A stretch of DNA of 23,969 nucleotides, taken from an uncultured Clostridium sp. Its GTDB lineage: Bacteria; Bacillota; Clostridia; UBA1212; UBA1255. The translations under genes and the position numbers were made by a program. Each line of letters starts with the position of its first letter. Position 1 is the first letter of the stretch. The notes under the pieces were generated by a model. It searched no databases. It was given only the letters and a program-made list of their open reading frames with translations, and was not told the origin of the DNA. The stretch spans positions 1 through 23,969 of the forward strand of contig UQSG01000034.1 in the NCBI GenBank assembly GCA_900543695.1, written 5' to 3'. Positions 7,126-15,673 of this stretch are shown here, piece after piece.

Positions 7126-7934
7126 ATGAAAGTTAAGCGTAGATTTATTTCTCTTCTTTGTGCAATCGTTTTGATAGTAACAGGCACGTCTTTCTCTGCC
7201 GGAGCCTTTTCGGATTTTACTGTTGGTATAACTCACAAGAAATAAAAGACTATTTGGAAAATAGTGTACCTTTCTATCAAAACGGAATGGTTGAGCTTAT
7301 TGCAGATGAAGAAGGTTCTCTTGCAACTCCTACTAAATCAGCATATCCTGGTAATTATATTTCTCATTCAGGAGGAACCGGAACAATAGGATTCAATGCA
7401 TATTACAATGGAAAATGGGGTGTCGTAACCAATGGCCATATAGCTCCTTCCGGTAAATCTATGAGTTGTGCAGACGGTACATTAGGAACTCCTACTTTTT
7501 CATATATAGGTGGCAAAGTAGACGTTGCATTTATTCCATATCCGAGCGGATGGACTCCTACCTCTGCACTGAAACAACCAAACGCTGAAATTATATATCG
7601 TGAAGCAACCGACAGTGAAATGATTGAAGGTGGCCTTGTTACTAAATATGGAAACACAACAGGAAAAACAAGGAATGGACGTATACTGAGTACCAGTGTA
7701 GATGTAGCTTGTAATTATGGTGGCAGTATCGGCGTTAAAACGATTAAAGATTGCTTTTCCTATACTAATGCTACTGAAAAAGGTGACAGTGGCGGTCCTG
7801 TGGGCCGGGGAAAGGTAAGAGAAGTTTTCAGACTGTTAGGAATTAACTTTGCCAAAGGTTCTGACTGTGGTTTTGGAATAAAATTATCTAATATTAAAAG
7901 CGCATATCCTATGACGGTAAAAACCGGATATTAA
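7126..7934 (+). pseudogene. Secreted chymotrypsin-like (S1) serine protease, broken by a frameshift after the signal peptide
   Basis: The first frame (7126-7245) encodes a complete Sec signal peptide of 39 codons (MKVKRRFISLLCAIVLIV, then SFSAGA) behind AAAGGATG, then stops at 7243. The catalytic domain is in the -1 frame from about 7220 to 7934. The catalytic triad is intact: His in VVTNGHIA (codon 7437), Asp in GKVDVAFIPYP (7521) and Ser in GDSGGPVG (codon 7788), as in the alpha-lytic/trypsin-like S1 family with about 230 residues. The catalytic frame has only a poor TTG start at 7158 with no binding site. A single-base indel between about 7158 and 7245, perhaps in the TTTT runs at 7207 or 7215, best explains the break. 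Sequencing error, recent mutation or phase variation cannot be told apart; no classical slippery heptamer is in frame. Confidence 0.8.
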
Positions 7935-8011
7935 ATTTTTCACAAAATAAAGGGGCTGTAAAAAAACAGCACTAAAAGGAACCACGGTCATCAAAAAGGA
8001 CGAACCGGAAT

Positions 8012-8072
8012 AGCGGCAGGGCGCCGGAGATTCCCTTCCGGGTGTTCCGGTATCCCCTGCCGCTGTTATTTT
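8012..8072 (+). terminator. Long hairpin terminator between the protease and the isomerase-like gene
   Basis: AGCGGCAGGG (8012-8021) pairs with CCCTGCCGCT (8055-8064), with an inner CCGGA/TCCGG pair (8024-8028, 8046-8050). On the plus strand it is followed by GTTATTTT. It separates the convergent protease and isomerase-like genes and could work for both directions, although only the plus side has a T-rich tail. The gap 7935-8011 holds nothing else beyond a small GCTGT/ACAGC stem. Confidence 0.65.
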
Positions 8073-8088
8073 ACAGCGAGCGGATCGC

Positions 8089-9462
8089 TTATTTCAGTAC
8101 GGTGCTTTCAATGCCAAGAAGCGTATTGGCCAGAACGATTTCTTTTGAATGGTCGCCGTAAACCAGCGCCCAGTGACGTCCCTCATACACCTCGGCCAGC
8201 TCCTTCACATCGCCGTCTATTTCAAGCTCAAGCTGAGTACGGCAGGACGCAAAGCCGGTATTCCTTACGATTTTGCCGGTCAGAACGACCATGCGATCCA
8301 ATTTGTCGTGAGAAATACCCGTAACCGTGACCGTCTCGCCTTCCTTTCGAAGCACCTGAACGCCGCAGCCAAGATTTGGAAGCTCAAAATAATTATAAAG
8401 ATTCAGGGGATCCTTAGCGTCCTTCTGACTGTACGAATATACCGTAGGCGAGGAACAGTGCGATACGAATAATTTATTATCTTCAGGGAATAAGTACGGA
8501 TTCAGCATAAAGCACGGACATCCCGAGGCGTAGCTTGTGATCATCATATCGACCATCGTTGTTACATCTGCCTCGCAGGTCGCAACGATTCCCGCATCGT
8601 TCAGCTTGGAAAGCGCATAACATGCGGTTGCCTCAATTCCAGTATGAATCATTGAATATAAACAATTGATGGTCATTGCATCGGCGCCGGTTTCTTCTAT
8701 TAGTTCTTTCAGAACATAATATAATTTTTCGGCATTTTTAGGATTTCTTTCAGGATGGGAGCGATCGGCCGCCGCGTCCCTCTGCATGCTCCCCTTTTCA
8801 TAAGCGCCGTTCCAGTTTTCAAACAGCTGCATGAATTTCTCAGAGCTTATATGCTTCCACGTGACACCGAACTTTTGCTGGATCGCTTTAATCATTGCGT
8901 ATCCCCAATTCCAGGAATGGTAGGGCTCATACATGACTTCGCCGACGCAAAGCGCCGTAGTATTTGCAATGCGGAATCGAACCTGATAAGCCTTTAAGAG
9001 GGCGCGCAGCTCCTCGGCATTCTTAACGACGTGAACGTCTTCGGATATTTTCAGGTATTCTGAAAGCTTTCTGTTGTCACGTACAAAGTACGGATAAAAC
9101 ACGGCGCCATAGGACCAGGCCTCACAATACGGGCGCGGCGCGATCAGGATGGGGCGGTTTTTAGAGGAAAGCGCCGCCAAAAAGAGATCCGTAATGCCTC
9201 CGAACGGATAAACGATATATACGTCGGCATCCTCCAGATCCAGAACGTTTCCCTCTGAGAGGACCGCATCCGTAAAAATGGTTTCACAGCCTGCCGGAAT
9301 AACTGCTTCAAAATTTTTCCGAATTTCTGCCTTATCGGATTCTGAGAGCGGACGGTTTGTTTCTGTGCATCTGGTCAGATCTCCATCGAAGCGCGCGTTT
9401 ACCGCCGCCGTGTCGGCCGTCGTGTTTCCGAAAATCAGTCCGGCAATTTTCATATTTCTCAT
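8089..9462 (-). CDS. L-fucose/L-arabinose isomerase-fold protein
   Basis: The 457-residue protein has the layout of the fucose isomerase-like family: an N-terminal Rossmann-like part (MKIAGLIFGNTTADTAAV; DADVYIVYPFGG) and a C-terminal part with CEADVTTMVDMMITSYASG and LFVSHCSSP, positions where true isomerases carry metal-binding Glu/Asp and a conserved His. This suggests a cytosolic aldose-ketose isomerase or relative, but it is shorter than FucI (about 590) and closer to AraA in length, so the substrate is open. The start at 9462 has AAAGG about 12 bases upstream; an internal Met four codons on has none. The AraC-type regulator gene lies just upstream on the same strand, which suggests sugar-dependent control. 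No transporter or kinase is seen nearby. Confidence 0.75.
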   Translation of the reverse strand: MRNMKIAGLIFGNTTADTAAVNARFDGDLTRCTETNRPLSESDKAEIRKNFEAVIPAGCETIFTDAVLSEGNVLDLEDADVYIVYPFGGITDLFLAALSSKNRPILIAPRPYCEAWSYGAVFYPYFVRDNRKLSEYLKISEDVHVVKNAEELRALLKAYQVRFRIANTTALCVGEVMYEPYHSWNWGYAMIKAIQQKFGVTWKHISSEKFMQLFENWNGAYEKGSMQRDAAADRSHPERNPKNAEKLYYVLKELIEETGADAMTINCLYSMIHTGIEATACYALSKLNDAGIVATCEADVTTMVDMMITSYASGCPCFMLNPYLFPEDNKLFVSHCSSPTVYSYSQKDAKDPLNLYNYFELPNLGCGVQVLRKEGETVTVTGISHDKLDRMVVLTGKIVRNTGFASCRTQLELEIDGDVKELAEVYEGRHWALVYGDHSKEIVLANTLLGIESTVLK

Positions 9463-9498
9463 GTTATTATCAACGCCTTTCTAAAAAATGTATTTCTT

Positions 9499-9526
9499 AT
9501 TATAAAAAAAAGAGCGGAAATTCCAA
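9499..9526 (-). promoter_or_regulatory. Candidate promoter of the isomerase-like gene, inside the upstream terminator
   Basis: On the minus strand TTGGAA (9521-9526) and TATAAT (9499-9504) are 16 bases apart. The -35 box is in the hairpin and the -10 box uses the end of its T-run. Plausible, but low-complexity sequence inflates such matches. Confidence 0.4.
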
Positions 9527-9547
9527 TAGGGAATTCTGCTCTTTTTA
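9505..9547 (-). terminator. Intrinsic terminator of the AraC-type regulator gene
   Basis: On the minus strand the hairpin AAAAAGAGCAGAATTCC / GGAATTTCCGCTCTTTTT (nearly perfect, loop CTATT) is followed by a run of eight Ts. It begins at the stop codon of the regulator gene. The A-rich other arm would let it work in both directions. Confidence 0.75.
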
Positions 9548-10441
9548 TAGGAAAGTTTTGTCATTTCTTCTGCGGTAGGAGCCGGGCGTGGTTCCTACAT
9601 GCTTTTTGAAAATCTCGTAAAATGTTTTCATGTCGCGAAAGCCCGCTTCGCCCGCCGCCGCTTTGACGCTCAGCTCGGTCGTATCCAGAAGACGGCAAAC
9701 CTTCTGCACACGTTTCCGCTGAATAAAGTGCGTCAGCGTTTCCCGGGTATGTTTTTTAAACAGCTTGCTCAGATAAGACGGGCTTAAATACACATTGGAA
9801 GCCAGCTCCTGCAAATGCAGGGGCTTTTCACAATGGGCTCCGATATATGCGATTGTCCGTTCTACTGCGTCTGCGCCGTTTTCCGCAGGGTATTCTGAAA
9901 AAGCCTGTTCTTCCTGCTCCTTTCGAAAGGCATGAATCAAAAGCAGCGTAAGACATGCCCTTACGGCAGCTTCATAGCCTTTTGCTTTACGATTATATTC
10001 CCCATACATCTGCAGGAGAAATTGCTGAAGACAGGCGCCGGTTCCTCCGGACAGACGGAGATATCCTGGGTTTTCCCCGTTTACAGACAAAAAGCTTTTA
10101 AAAAAAATCCGGTAAAACGCGCCGAGAAAATCGTCCCCGCAGCCCGCCAGCGCGTCATCCAGAAATTCCGCCCGGAAAATGCAGTTGATGACGCCGAGCT
10201 TATTTTTCCCGCCGGACGTCAGAAAGCCGTGTACGATATTGGCATTCATAATAAACAGATCACCCTGCTGTGTCTGCTGCTTCTGGTTCCCAAGAATATG
10301 AATTCCCGATCCGTTTTCAATGTAGGCAATTTCGATAAAATCATGCGTATGCAGGCAAACCTGACTGACCTCCGTGCGGTGGATATTAAAAGGCTCTTCG
10401 CCAGAGAAATAAGCTTTTGATTCACAAACGGGATATTTCAT
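9545..10441 (-). CDS. AraC-family transcriptional regulator with N-terminal cupin domain
   Basis: The 298-residue protein has an N-terminal cupin-like sensing domain (LHTHDFIEIAYIENGSGIHI; QGDLFIMNANIVHGF), typical of sugar-responsive AraC regulators. The C-terminus carries the two helix-turn-helix motifs: LHLQELASNVYLSPSYLSKLF and then ELSVKAAAGEAGFRDMKTFYEIFKK. A GTG at 10480 would add 13 residues, but the ATG at 10441 is preceded by AGGAG at good distance and is preferred. It lies immediately upstream of the isomerase-like gene, its likely target. Usually such proteins activate by binding near the -35 box after ligand binding by the cupin. The inducer cannot be told from the sequence. Confidence 0.92.
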   Translation of the reverse strand: MKYPVCESKAYFSGEEPFNIHRTEVSQVCLHTHDFIEIAYIENGSGIHILGNQKQQTQQGDLFIMNANIVHGFLTSGGKNKLGVINCIFRAEFLDDALAGCGDDFLGAFYRIFFKSFLSVNGENPGYLRLSGGTGACLQQFLLQMYGEYNRKAKGYEAAVRACLTLLLIHAFRKEQEEQAFSEYPAENGADAVERTIAYIGAHCEKPLHLQELASNVYLSPSYLSKLFKKHTRETLTHFIQRKRVQKVCRLLDTTELSVKAAAGEAGFRDMKTFYEIFKKHVGTTPGSYRRRNDKTFL

Positions 10442-10470
10442 ATTTGATCTCCTGATCTTATGGTTTTCCG

Positions 10471-10500
10471 ATTTTATCACAAAAGCAATTTAGAAGTCAA
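10471..10500 (-). promoter_or_regulatory. Promoter of the AraC-type regulator gene
   Basis: TTGACT (10495-10500) and TAAAAT (10471-10476) on the minus strand are 18 bases apart, leaving a leader of about 25 bases before the ATG. The preceding gap to spoIIE (10501-10594) shows no other feature and no clear terminator for spoIIE. Confidence 0.6.
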
Positions 10501-10594
10501 TGCGGCGCAAATATAAAAACAGTAAGATGCTTGCTTTTCCGTTTCGTCGAACCAGAGCACCGCCCTCTGTCTCAGCTCGTCGGCAGCCGGATGT

Positions 10595-12973
10595 TTAAAG
10601 GATTTCGATAACCGCCGCACTCATATCGTCTCTGCCGTCTTCTTCCGCAAAGCCGGAAGCTTTTTTCAGAATTTCATCGGCGGCCTTATGACAGCGCTTT
10701 TCCTCTCCGGCATACTTCCGGACCACCGAGGCGATGTATTCATAGAAAACCTTCTGATTGACGCCGCCGCTTTGAAAGGCGTCGTATACGCCGTCCGTAT
10801 AAAGTACGATGCAGTCACCAGGAGAAATCTCGCATTCCGTCATTTTGCAGTATAGCTCGTTCAAATCAGACGTGACTCCCGCAGGAGGCTGATTGATTTC
10901 GATAACCCTGCAGCTTTCCGGTCCTACGACAACGGCCGGCATGGCTCCCATTTTTACAAAAGCGGCACGTTTTTTATGACGGTCTATACAGCAGATATCC
11001 ATTGAAGCCGTCATAACATCCGCAGATCCTGACGTAAGCATCATATTTACCATGGAGACGGCGGATGAGGTATCAATTCCGCTTTTAATATATAATTCCA
11101 TCAATCGGATAACCGCCCCGCTTTGCTCTGAAGCACGCCGCCCTGTCCCCATGCCATCGCTGAGCACAAGAAAGCTCCTGCCGTCCGGAAGCTCCAAAAA
11201 GCAATACGAATCCCCGGAAAGCTGCTTGCCGGGTGCTGGGAGGCAAAGCGTTTCCGAACGGACCTTAACCTGCGGACGCACGACAAAATGCAGCTCCCGC
11301 ATGGAATTTTTGCGTTCCCCTGCATGTGCGGAAAAAAGCTGCATCCGCTGTCCCGTTTCTTTAGAGAGGATTCGGAGCATTTCGTTTATTTTTTCTTTGT
11401 CATAGTTTTTATGCGTATAAAGCGTTACCTCCGGCATATCATATCGGTTTTTGACGACGAGCGCATCGTAAACATAAATTTCACGGCGTTTAAGTGCGCT
11501 GATGATTCTTTTCTCGCAGTCAAAATCATAATTTGTTGCAAGCTTAATTTCATCTGCAATGCGGGAGGACATTTTTCCCATTTCTCCAAGCTGCTTTACG
11601 ATCAGGCTCCGGCATTCCGCAATTTTGGCGCTGCAGATTTTTTCCGTCCTTTGAATTTCTATCGAGATTCGGATCTCGTCGATGACCTCCTGCGGCTTGA
11701 TGCAGAATTTGCCAAGCACCGCCATAACGCCCGGATTTTTATCTCCCTCCTTCTCGATGATACGTCTGCATTCGCGAAGGGCCTTTTCCCGGAGCCGGTA
11801 TTCTCGCTTCCAGCAGTTTCCATTCATTTGACAATTGGCGCAGACCTTGTTAAACACGCGGATTACGCATGGATCTTCTTTGCTTTTTTCAGCCCCTGCA
11901 GCAGTAATATCGATAAATTCAGAGGACATTTCCGTAAGCGTATCTGAATAAAAAGATGCTTTTCTAATTGCCGCATTCCGTACCTTTCCGGCATAATCAA
12001 GACGCACTGGGAGTTCCTCCGCCGCCTTCCCGGTTCTCCGCTTTGCGGAGGCCTCTTCAAGAAACGGAATCCGTACAAGGTTTAAAAGCCTTTTGGGCAA
12101 AAGAATGAAAATAATTGCGGAAAACCCCGTTTCATACATTCCATATATGATTTCTTTTGTACCGCCAAGCATGGCGGCAAGAATGACGTTTCCCACAACG
12201 AACGCAGCTACAACACCAGCCTTGCCAAGCTTATTCAGCAGGCCGGCAAGAAATCCGCAGAATGCGTACAGACAGATGGTCACTGCGGAGGAATGATTCG
12301 TAATAATCCCGATCATGATCCCTGCGGCAGCGCCGGTGCCGATGCCGCCGCGCAGGCTGAAAACCATAATGATGCAAATGCTGATCACATTGCGGATCGA
12401 AAGACCAAACAAATTCAGCGCGGGCAGGCCCATCAGTGCGACGATTGCCATAATCGCCGCGCACGCCAGCTCCTCTTGATTCATTTTATACGCTGTCGTA
12501 TTATTTTCCGCAAAATCGGATGCCGATTGCTCGCCAATTCGATAAACAAAAAACATAATAAACGATACTGCGGCCTGCAAAACGAGATTTACGACATCCA
12601 TCAAAGTGCATTCCGTAGCGGCAAGCACAATGACGGCGGGAACCGTTCCGGAAAAGACAAGAGCGGTCGCGCATTTCAGAACGAACGGAGCGTCACCCCT
12701 GTCATACGTTCTGAGAAAATAAAAGGAAACGGTAAACAGCAGGATTGTCAGCGACGCAATCACCGCCTGCTGCCACACGCCTGTAAGCAGCGTACCGATC
12801 AGACATGCTGCCGCATATAATATGACATTGATCACTCCGGAGCTCATGTCGTAAGCCATGAGGGCAACAGCAAAAGCCGCAGTGCCGAACGGCGCGATTC
12901 CCGCTACTGACGCGCGCGCCGCAAGCAATATATATACCGAATAAAGTACGCTTTTTTTATTAATGACACCCAT
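10595..12973 (-). CDS. spoIIE: Stage II sporulation protein E, PP2C-type phosphatase
   Basis: SpoIIE dephosphorylates the anti-anti-sigma factor SpoIIAA at the asymmetric septum and thereby switches on sigma-F in the forespore. The 792-residue protein (Bacillus form 827) has about ten membrane segments in residues 1-310, a central region with a cysteine cluster (CANCQMNGNC), and a C-terminal PP2C domain. Metal-site motifs are present: SGDSYCFLEL, FLVLSDGMGTG, LYTDGVYDAF and GRDDMSAAVIEI. The ATG at 12973 has AGGTGG nine bases upstream. It lies 112 bp after the Nif3-type gene; a weak promoter (TTGTTC-16-TATGAT on the minus strand, in the gap 12974-13085) may serve it. Its presence says the organism can, or recently could, sporulate. 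In Bacillus subtilis spoIIE lies elsewhere, near tilS and ftsH. Confidence 0.95.
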   Translation of the reverse strand: MGVINKKSVLYSVYILLAARASVAGIAPFGTAAFAVALMAYDMSSGVINVILYAAACLIGTLLTGVWQQAVIASLTILLFTVSFYFLRTYDRGDAPFVLKCATALVFSGTVPAVIVLAATECTLMDVVNLVLQAAVSFIMFFVYRIGEQSASDFAENNTTAYKMNQEELACAAIMAIVALMGLPALNLFGLSIRNVISICIIMVFSLRGGIGTGAAAGIMIGIITNHSSAVTICLYAFCGFLAGLLNKLGKAGVVAAFVVGNVILAAMLGGTKEIIYGMYETGFSAIIFILLPKRLLNLVRIPFLEEASAKRRTGKAAEELPVRLDYAGKVRNAAIRKASFYSDTLTEMSSEFIDITAAGAEKSKEDPCVIRVFNKVCANCQMNGNCWKREYRLREKALRECRRIIEKEGDKNPGVMAVLGKFCIKPQEVIDEIRISIEIQRTEKICSAKIAECRSLIVKQLGEMGKMSSRIADEIKLATNYDFDCEKRIISALKRREIYVYDALVVKNRYDMPEVTLYTHKNYDKEKINEMLRILSKETGQRMQLFSAHAGERKNSMRELHFVVRPQVKVRSETLCLPAPGKQLSGDSYCFLELPDGRSFLVLSDGMGTGRRASEQSGAVIRLMELYIKSGIDTSSAVSMVNMMLTSGSADVMTASMDICCIDRHKKRAAFVKMGAMPAVVVGPESCRVIEINQPPAGVTSDLNELYCKMTECEISPGDCIVLYTDGVYDAFQSGGVNQKVFYEYIASVVRKYAGEEKRCHKAADEILKKASGFAEEDGRDDMSAAVIEIL

Positions 12974-13085
12974 ATGCCGATTCCACCTGCCGTCAGCTTT
13001 ATCTTCTGTAGAAATTATTTACCGTTTCATCATAAGATATCCGCAGCGACGAACAATGGCGAAATGTGTAGCAGGGCAATTTATT

Positions 13086-13853
13086 TTACAAAAAAACAAA
13101 CGGGGAACGGGAGGCTTCCGATTGCTCTGCCGGAAGCGCCATTGCGGCAAGACGCTGCGCGAAAGCACGGACGCCGCAGATTTCCGTAAAATAGTGACCG
13201 GCGCCAAGCGTGATGAAGCGTTCCTCCGTCAGAGCCACCGCTTCTGCGTGCTTGATTTCCCCCGTCAGCAGCAAATCAATTTTATGCGCATAAATCCAGT
13301 CTGTTTCCCGGTCAAAAGCGCCGCAGGATACGCCCACCCTTTCTACGAGAAAGTCCTGCTCGCACGCTTTGGGAATAATCGCCTGTAAGGAGGACACTCC
13401 CAGGCGTTCCTTCAGATCCGCCGCAAATTCCTCCAGAGGGACGAGTCCGGACAGTTTTCCATACCGGTGCCTTCCCGTATCATCCTTTTTTACGGACAGA
13501 AGTCCCGCACACTGCGCAAGCACATCATTGATGCCGCCCTCCGCAAAGTCTAAATTCGTATGCGCCGCGTACACGGCAATTCCCTCCCGGATCGCAGCGC
13601 AAAGCGCCGGCTCCGTGTCCTCCGTGACTGCAGAAAGCGGATGAAAAATCAGAGGATGGTGCGAGACAATCATATTGCAGCCCTTTTTGACGGCTTCTGC
13701 TATCACGGCGCTCGTTACATCTAAACAAACAAGGATTTTGGAAACCTCCGTTTCCCGGCTGCCCGTTTTGAGCCCAGGGACGTCCCAATCCGCAGCAAGC
13801 GCGATCGGTGCGATTTCCCGTTCGATCAATTCAATAATATCTTTTACCTTCAC
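13086..13853 (-). CDS. Nif3-family dinuclear metal-centre protein
   Basis: The 255-residue protein has the Nif3/YbgI metal motifs: SHHPLIFHPL (His65, His66), AHTNLDFAEGGIND (Asp102) and the C-terminal LTGEIKHAEA and GAGHYFTE. Members form toroidal hexamers with two metal ions per subunit; a GTP cyclohydrolase I type activity has been proposed for some, but the role is not settled. At this length it is the short form like E. coli YbgI, without the middle domain of Bacillus YqfO (about 373 residues). It starts with GTG at 13853 behind GGAGGA, overlapping the end of trmK by 23 bases. The trmK-Nif3 pair is conserved in Firmicutes, so translational coupling is likely. Confidence 0.92.
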   Translation of the reverse strand: MKVKDIIELIEREIAPIALAADWDVPGLKTGSRETEVSKILVCLDVTSAVIAEAVKKGCNMIVSHHPLIFHPLSAVTEDTEPALCAAIREGIAVYAAHTNLDFAEGGINDVLAQCAGLLSVKKDDTGRHRYGKLSGLVPLEEFAADLKERLGVSSLQAIIPKACEQDFLVERVGVSCGAFDRETDWIYAHKIDLLLTGEIKHAEAVALTEERFITLGAGHYFTEICGVRAFAQRLAAMALPAEQSEASRSPFVFL

Positions 13854-14595
13854 AATCTGATCCTCCGCTTTTTATAATCCGGTCAAGCTCTTTGAGGAGC
13901 CGTTCGTATGCGTCCGTTTTCTCCGTGTACGCGCGGTCAAGCTGCCGTTTTTGCGCAAGCCCCGCAAGCACGTTGGAATATTTTCGATATAAAGCTTCAT
14001 AATAGATGCGGTCGCTTTCCTTCAGCCTGCCGCACATGATTTTTCCCGTATAGCATTCGGTTTCCGTATAGGGCTGAGGCTCCCCCGTAAAACGTCCCAA
14101 AATTCCGACGTATACATGCAGGCCGTCTTTTACTGCGCGCTCCTCCTCAATCGAAAAAGAATGCTCCCATAAAAACTGCCGGAGCTCCGGCTCCGCCGTA
14201 TTGGGCTGAAGCAGGAATAAGGGATTTCCCGGGAAATCCTTGTCGTTTTCACGCGAGGCCAGCCAATCGGCAAGAATTTTGCGGATCGTGAAGCCGCCCA
14301 TTCCGGCGATTACGATGACGTCGCAAGCCCGGTCCCGATAGCCGTCCAGCCCGGAACACAGCAGCGTTTCGATCCGGTCCTCTAAGCCGTATGCGGCAAT
14401 GTTGTTCCTTGCTGTCTGCAAAGGCCCTTCTCGAAGGTCAGAGGCGACGGCAGAGCCGCATTTGCCCGTTTGTATGCAATAAATCGGCAAATATCCGTGA
14501 TCGGTGCCGACGTCTCCCATCCGAGCGCATTCCGGTATCATGTCATACAGCGTCTTCAGGCGCAGATTGATTTGATTGAACGTATTCTTTGACAT
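13831..14595 (-). CDS. trmK: tRNA (adenine-22-N1)-methyltransferase
   Basis: TrmK uses S-adenosylmethionine to make m1A22 in the D-arm region of bacterial tRNAs. The 254-residue protein carries the Rossmann motif MGDVGTDHGYLPIY, then VASDLREGPLQTARNNI, the family phrase DVIVIAGMGGFTI, and LLQPNTAEPELRQFLWEHSF with EEERAV; the C-terminal helices are present. A longer open frame reaches 14703, but those extra residues are ispG read in another frame. The ATG at 14595 fits the family N-terminus (NQINLRLKTL...) and has GGAG 12 bases upstream. It overlaps the 3' end of ispG by 53 bases, unusually long. The Nif3-family gene follows directly. Confidence 0.9.
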   Translation of the reverse strand: MSKNTFNQINLRLKTLYDMIPECARMGDVGTDHGYLPIYCIQTGKCGSAVASDLREGPLQTARNNIAAYGLEDRIETLLCSGLDGYRDRACDVIVIAGMGGFTIRKILADWLASRENDKDFPGNPLFLLQPNTAEPELRQFLWEHSFSIEEERAVKDGLHVYVGILGRFTGEPQPYTETECYTGKIMCGRLKESDRIYYEALYRKYSNVLAGLAQKRQLDRAYTEKTDAYERLLKELDRIIKSGGSDCEGKRYY

Positions 14596-15658
14596 ACTCA
14601 ACAAATTCTCCGGCAAGATCCTCGGAAACGATTTTTTTTCTGACTTTGCCCCGCTCGAACAGCAGCGCCTCTCCATTGCCGCCGGCAATGCCGATATCGG
14701 CATTTGAAGCTTCTCCCGGCCCGTTCACCGCACATCCCATCACTGCGACATGAATTGGTCTCTGGAAAAATTTTTCTTTTTCAAGTGTCAGCAGGCGCTG
14801 CTCTACTTGTGCTGCAATTTCCACCAGGTTGATTTTGCAGCGTCCGCAGGATGGACAGGAGACAAAGCGGAGCATTCTGCCGCCGCCGAGGTTCAAAGCA
14901 TGCAGAAGCTCTCTGCCGACGCGGACCTCCTCGCAGGGATCCCCTGTAAGCGATATGCGGATCGTATCTCCGATTCCGGAAAGCAAAACTGCGCCGATGC
15001 CCGCGCAGGACTTAACGGTTCCGGAAAACGGTGTTCCCGCTTCCGTAACGCCTACATGCAGAGGATAATTTCTGAGCTCTGCCATTTTTCGGTACGCTTC
15101 TGCCGTTACCGAAACGTCGGAGGATTTCAGAGAAACTGCAATGTCAGTAAAATCCAATTCTTCCAGTATGCGGATATGATTCATTGCACTTTCGACGATT
15201 GCTTCCGCGTTCGGACGCGCTCCGTATTTTAACACGAGCGATTTTTCCAGAGAACCGCCATTCACACCGATGCGAATCGGCACGCCGCGTTCCTTTGCGG
15301 CGCGCACAACAGCCGCCGTTTTTTCTCGTGTGCCAATATTCCCGGGATTAATCCGGATTTTGTCCGCCCCGTTTTCAAGACAGGTAAGCGCAAGGCGGTA
15401 ATCAAAATGGATATCCGCAACCAGAGGAATATGAATCGCTTTTTTAATGGCCCGAACGGCCGATGCAGCCTCCGCATCGGGAACCGCCACGCGTACGATA
15501 TCGCAGCCGGCCTCCTCCAGACGCAAAATTTGCCGGACCGTCGCTTCGATATCCCGCGTATCCGTATTTGTCATGGACTGCACCGAAATGGGGCTTCCCC
15601 CGCCCATCTGCACGCTTCCGATATTAATTTTCCGTGTTTCGTTTCTGCGGTAATACAT
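14543..15658 (-). CDS. ispG: 4-hydroxy-3-methylbut-2-en-1-yl diphosphate synthase
   Basis: IspG (GcpE) is the penultimate enzyme of the MEP pathway, reducing the cyclic diphosphate MEcPP to HMBPP with a 4Fe-4S cluster. The 371-residue protein starts RRNETRKINIGSVQMGGGSP, as in the family, and has a TIM barrel then the C-terminal cluster domain. Expected cluster ligands are visible: Cys268 and Cys271 (SCPSCGRC), Cys309 and Glu316 (GCAVNGPGEA). The two-domain bacterial form is complete; the additional Cys274 is next to the ligands. GGAG lies eight bases before the ATG, and rseP ends 15 bases upstream. With dxr two genes upstream, it makes this cluster rich in isoprenoid genes. Confidence 0.96.
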   Translation of the reverse strand: MYYRRNETRKINIGSVQMGGGSPISVQSMTNTDTRDIEATVRQILRLEEAGCDIVRVAVPDAEAASAVRAIKKAIHIPLVADIHFDYRLALTCLENGADKIRINPGNIGTREKTAAVVRAAKERGVPIRIGVNGGSLEKSLVLKYGARPNAEAIVESAMNHIRILEELDFTDIAVSLKSSDVSVTAEAYRKMAELRNYPLHVGVTEAGTPFSGTVKSCAGIGAVLLSGIGDTIRISLTGDPCEEVRVGRELLHALNLGGGRMLRFVSCPSCGRCKINLVEIAAQVEQRLLTLEKEKFFQRPIHVAVMGCAVNGPGEASNADIGIAGGNGEALLFERGKVRKKIVSEDLAGEFVEYVKEYVQSNQSAPEDAV

Positions 15659-15673
15659 CTTGAGCTCCGCTTC

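Noticed and set aside
7201..7245. Programmed -1 frameshift in the protease gene
   Set aside because: No X XXY YYZ heptamer lies in the signal-peptide frame and no clear stimulatory stem follows; a simple indel is more likely.
13086..13140. Terminator at the end of the Nif3-type gene
   Set aside because: A GCTTCCG/CGGAAGC stem precedes a T-run, but it lies inside the coding region and is about 17 bases from the Ts.
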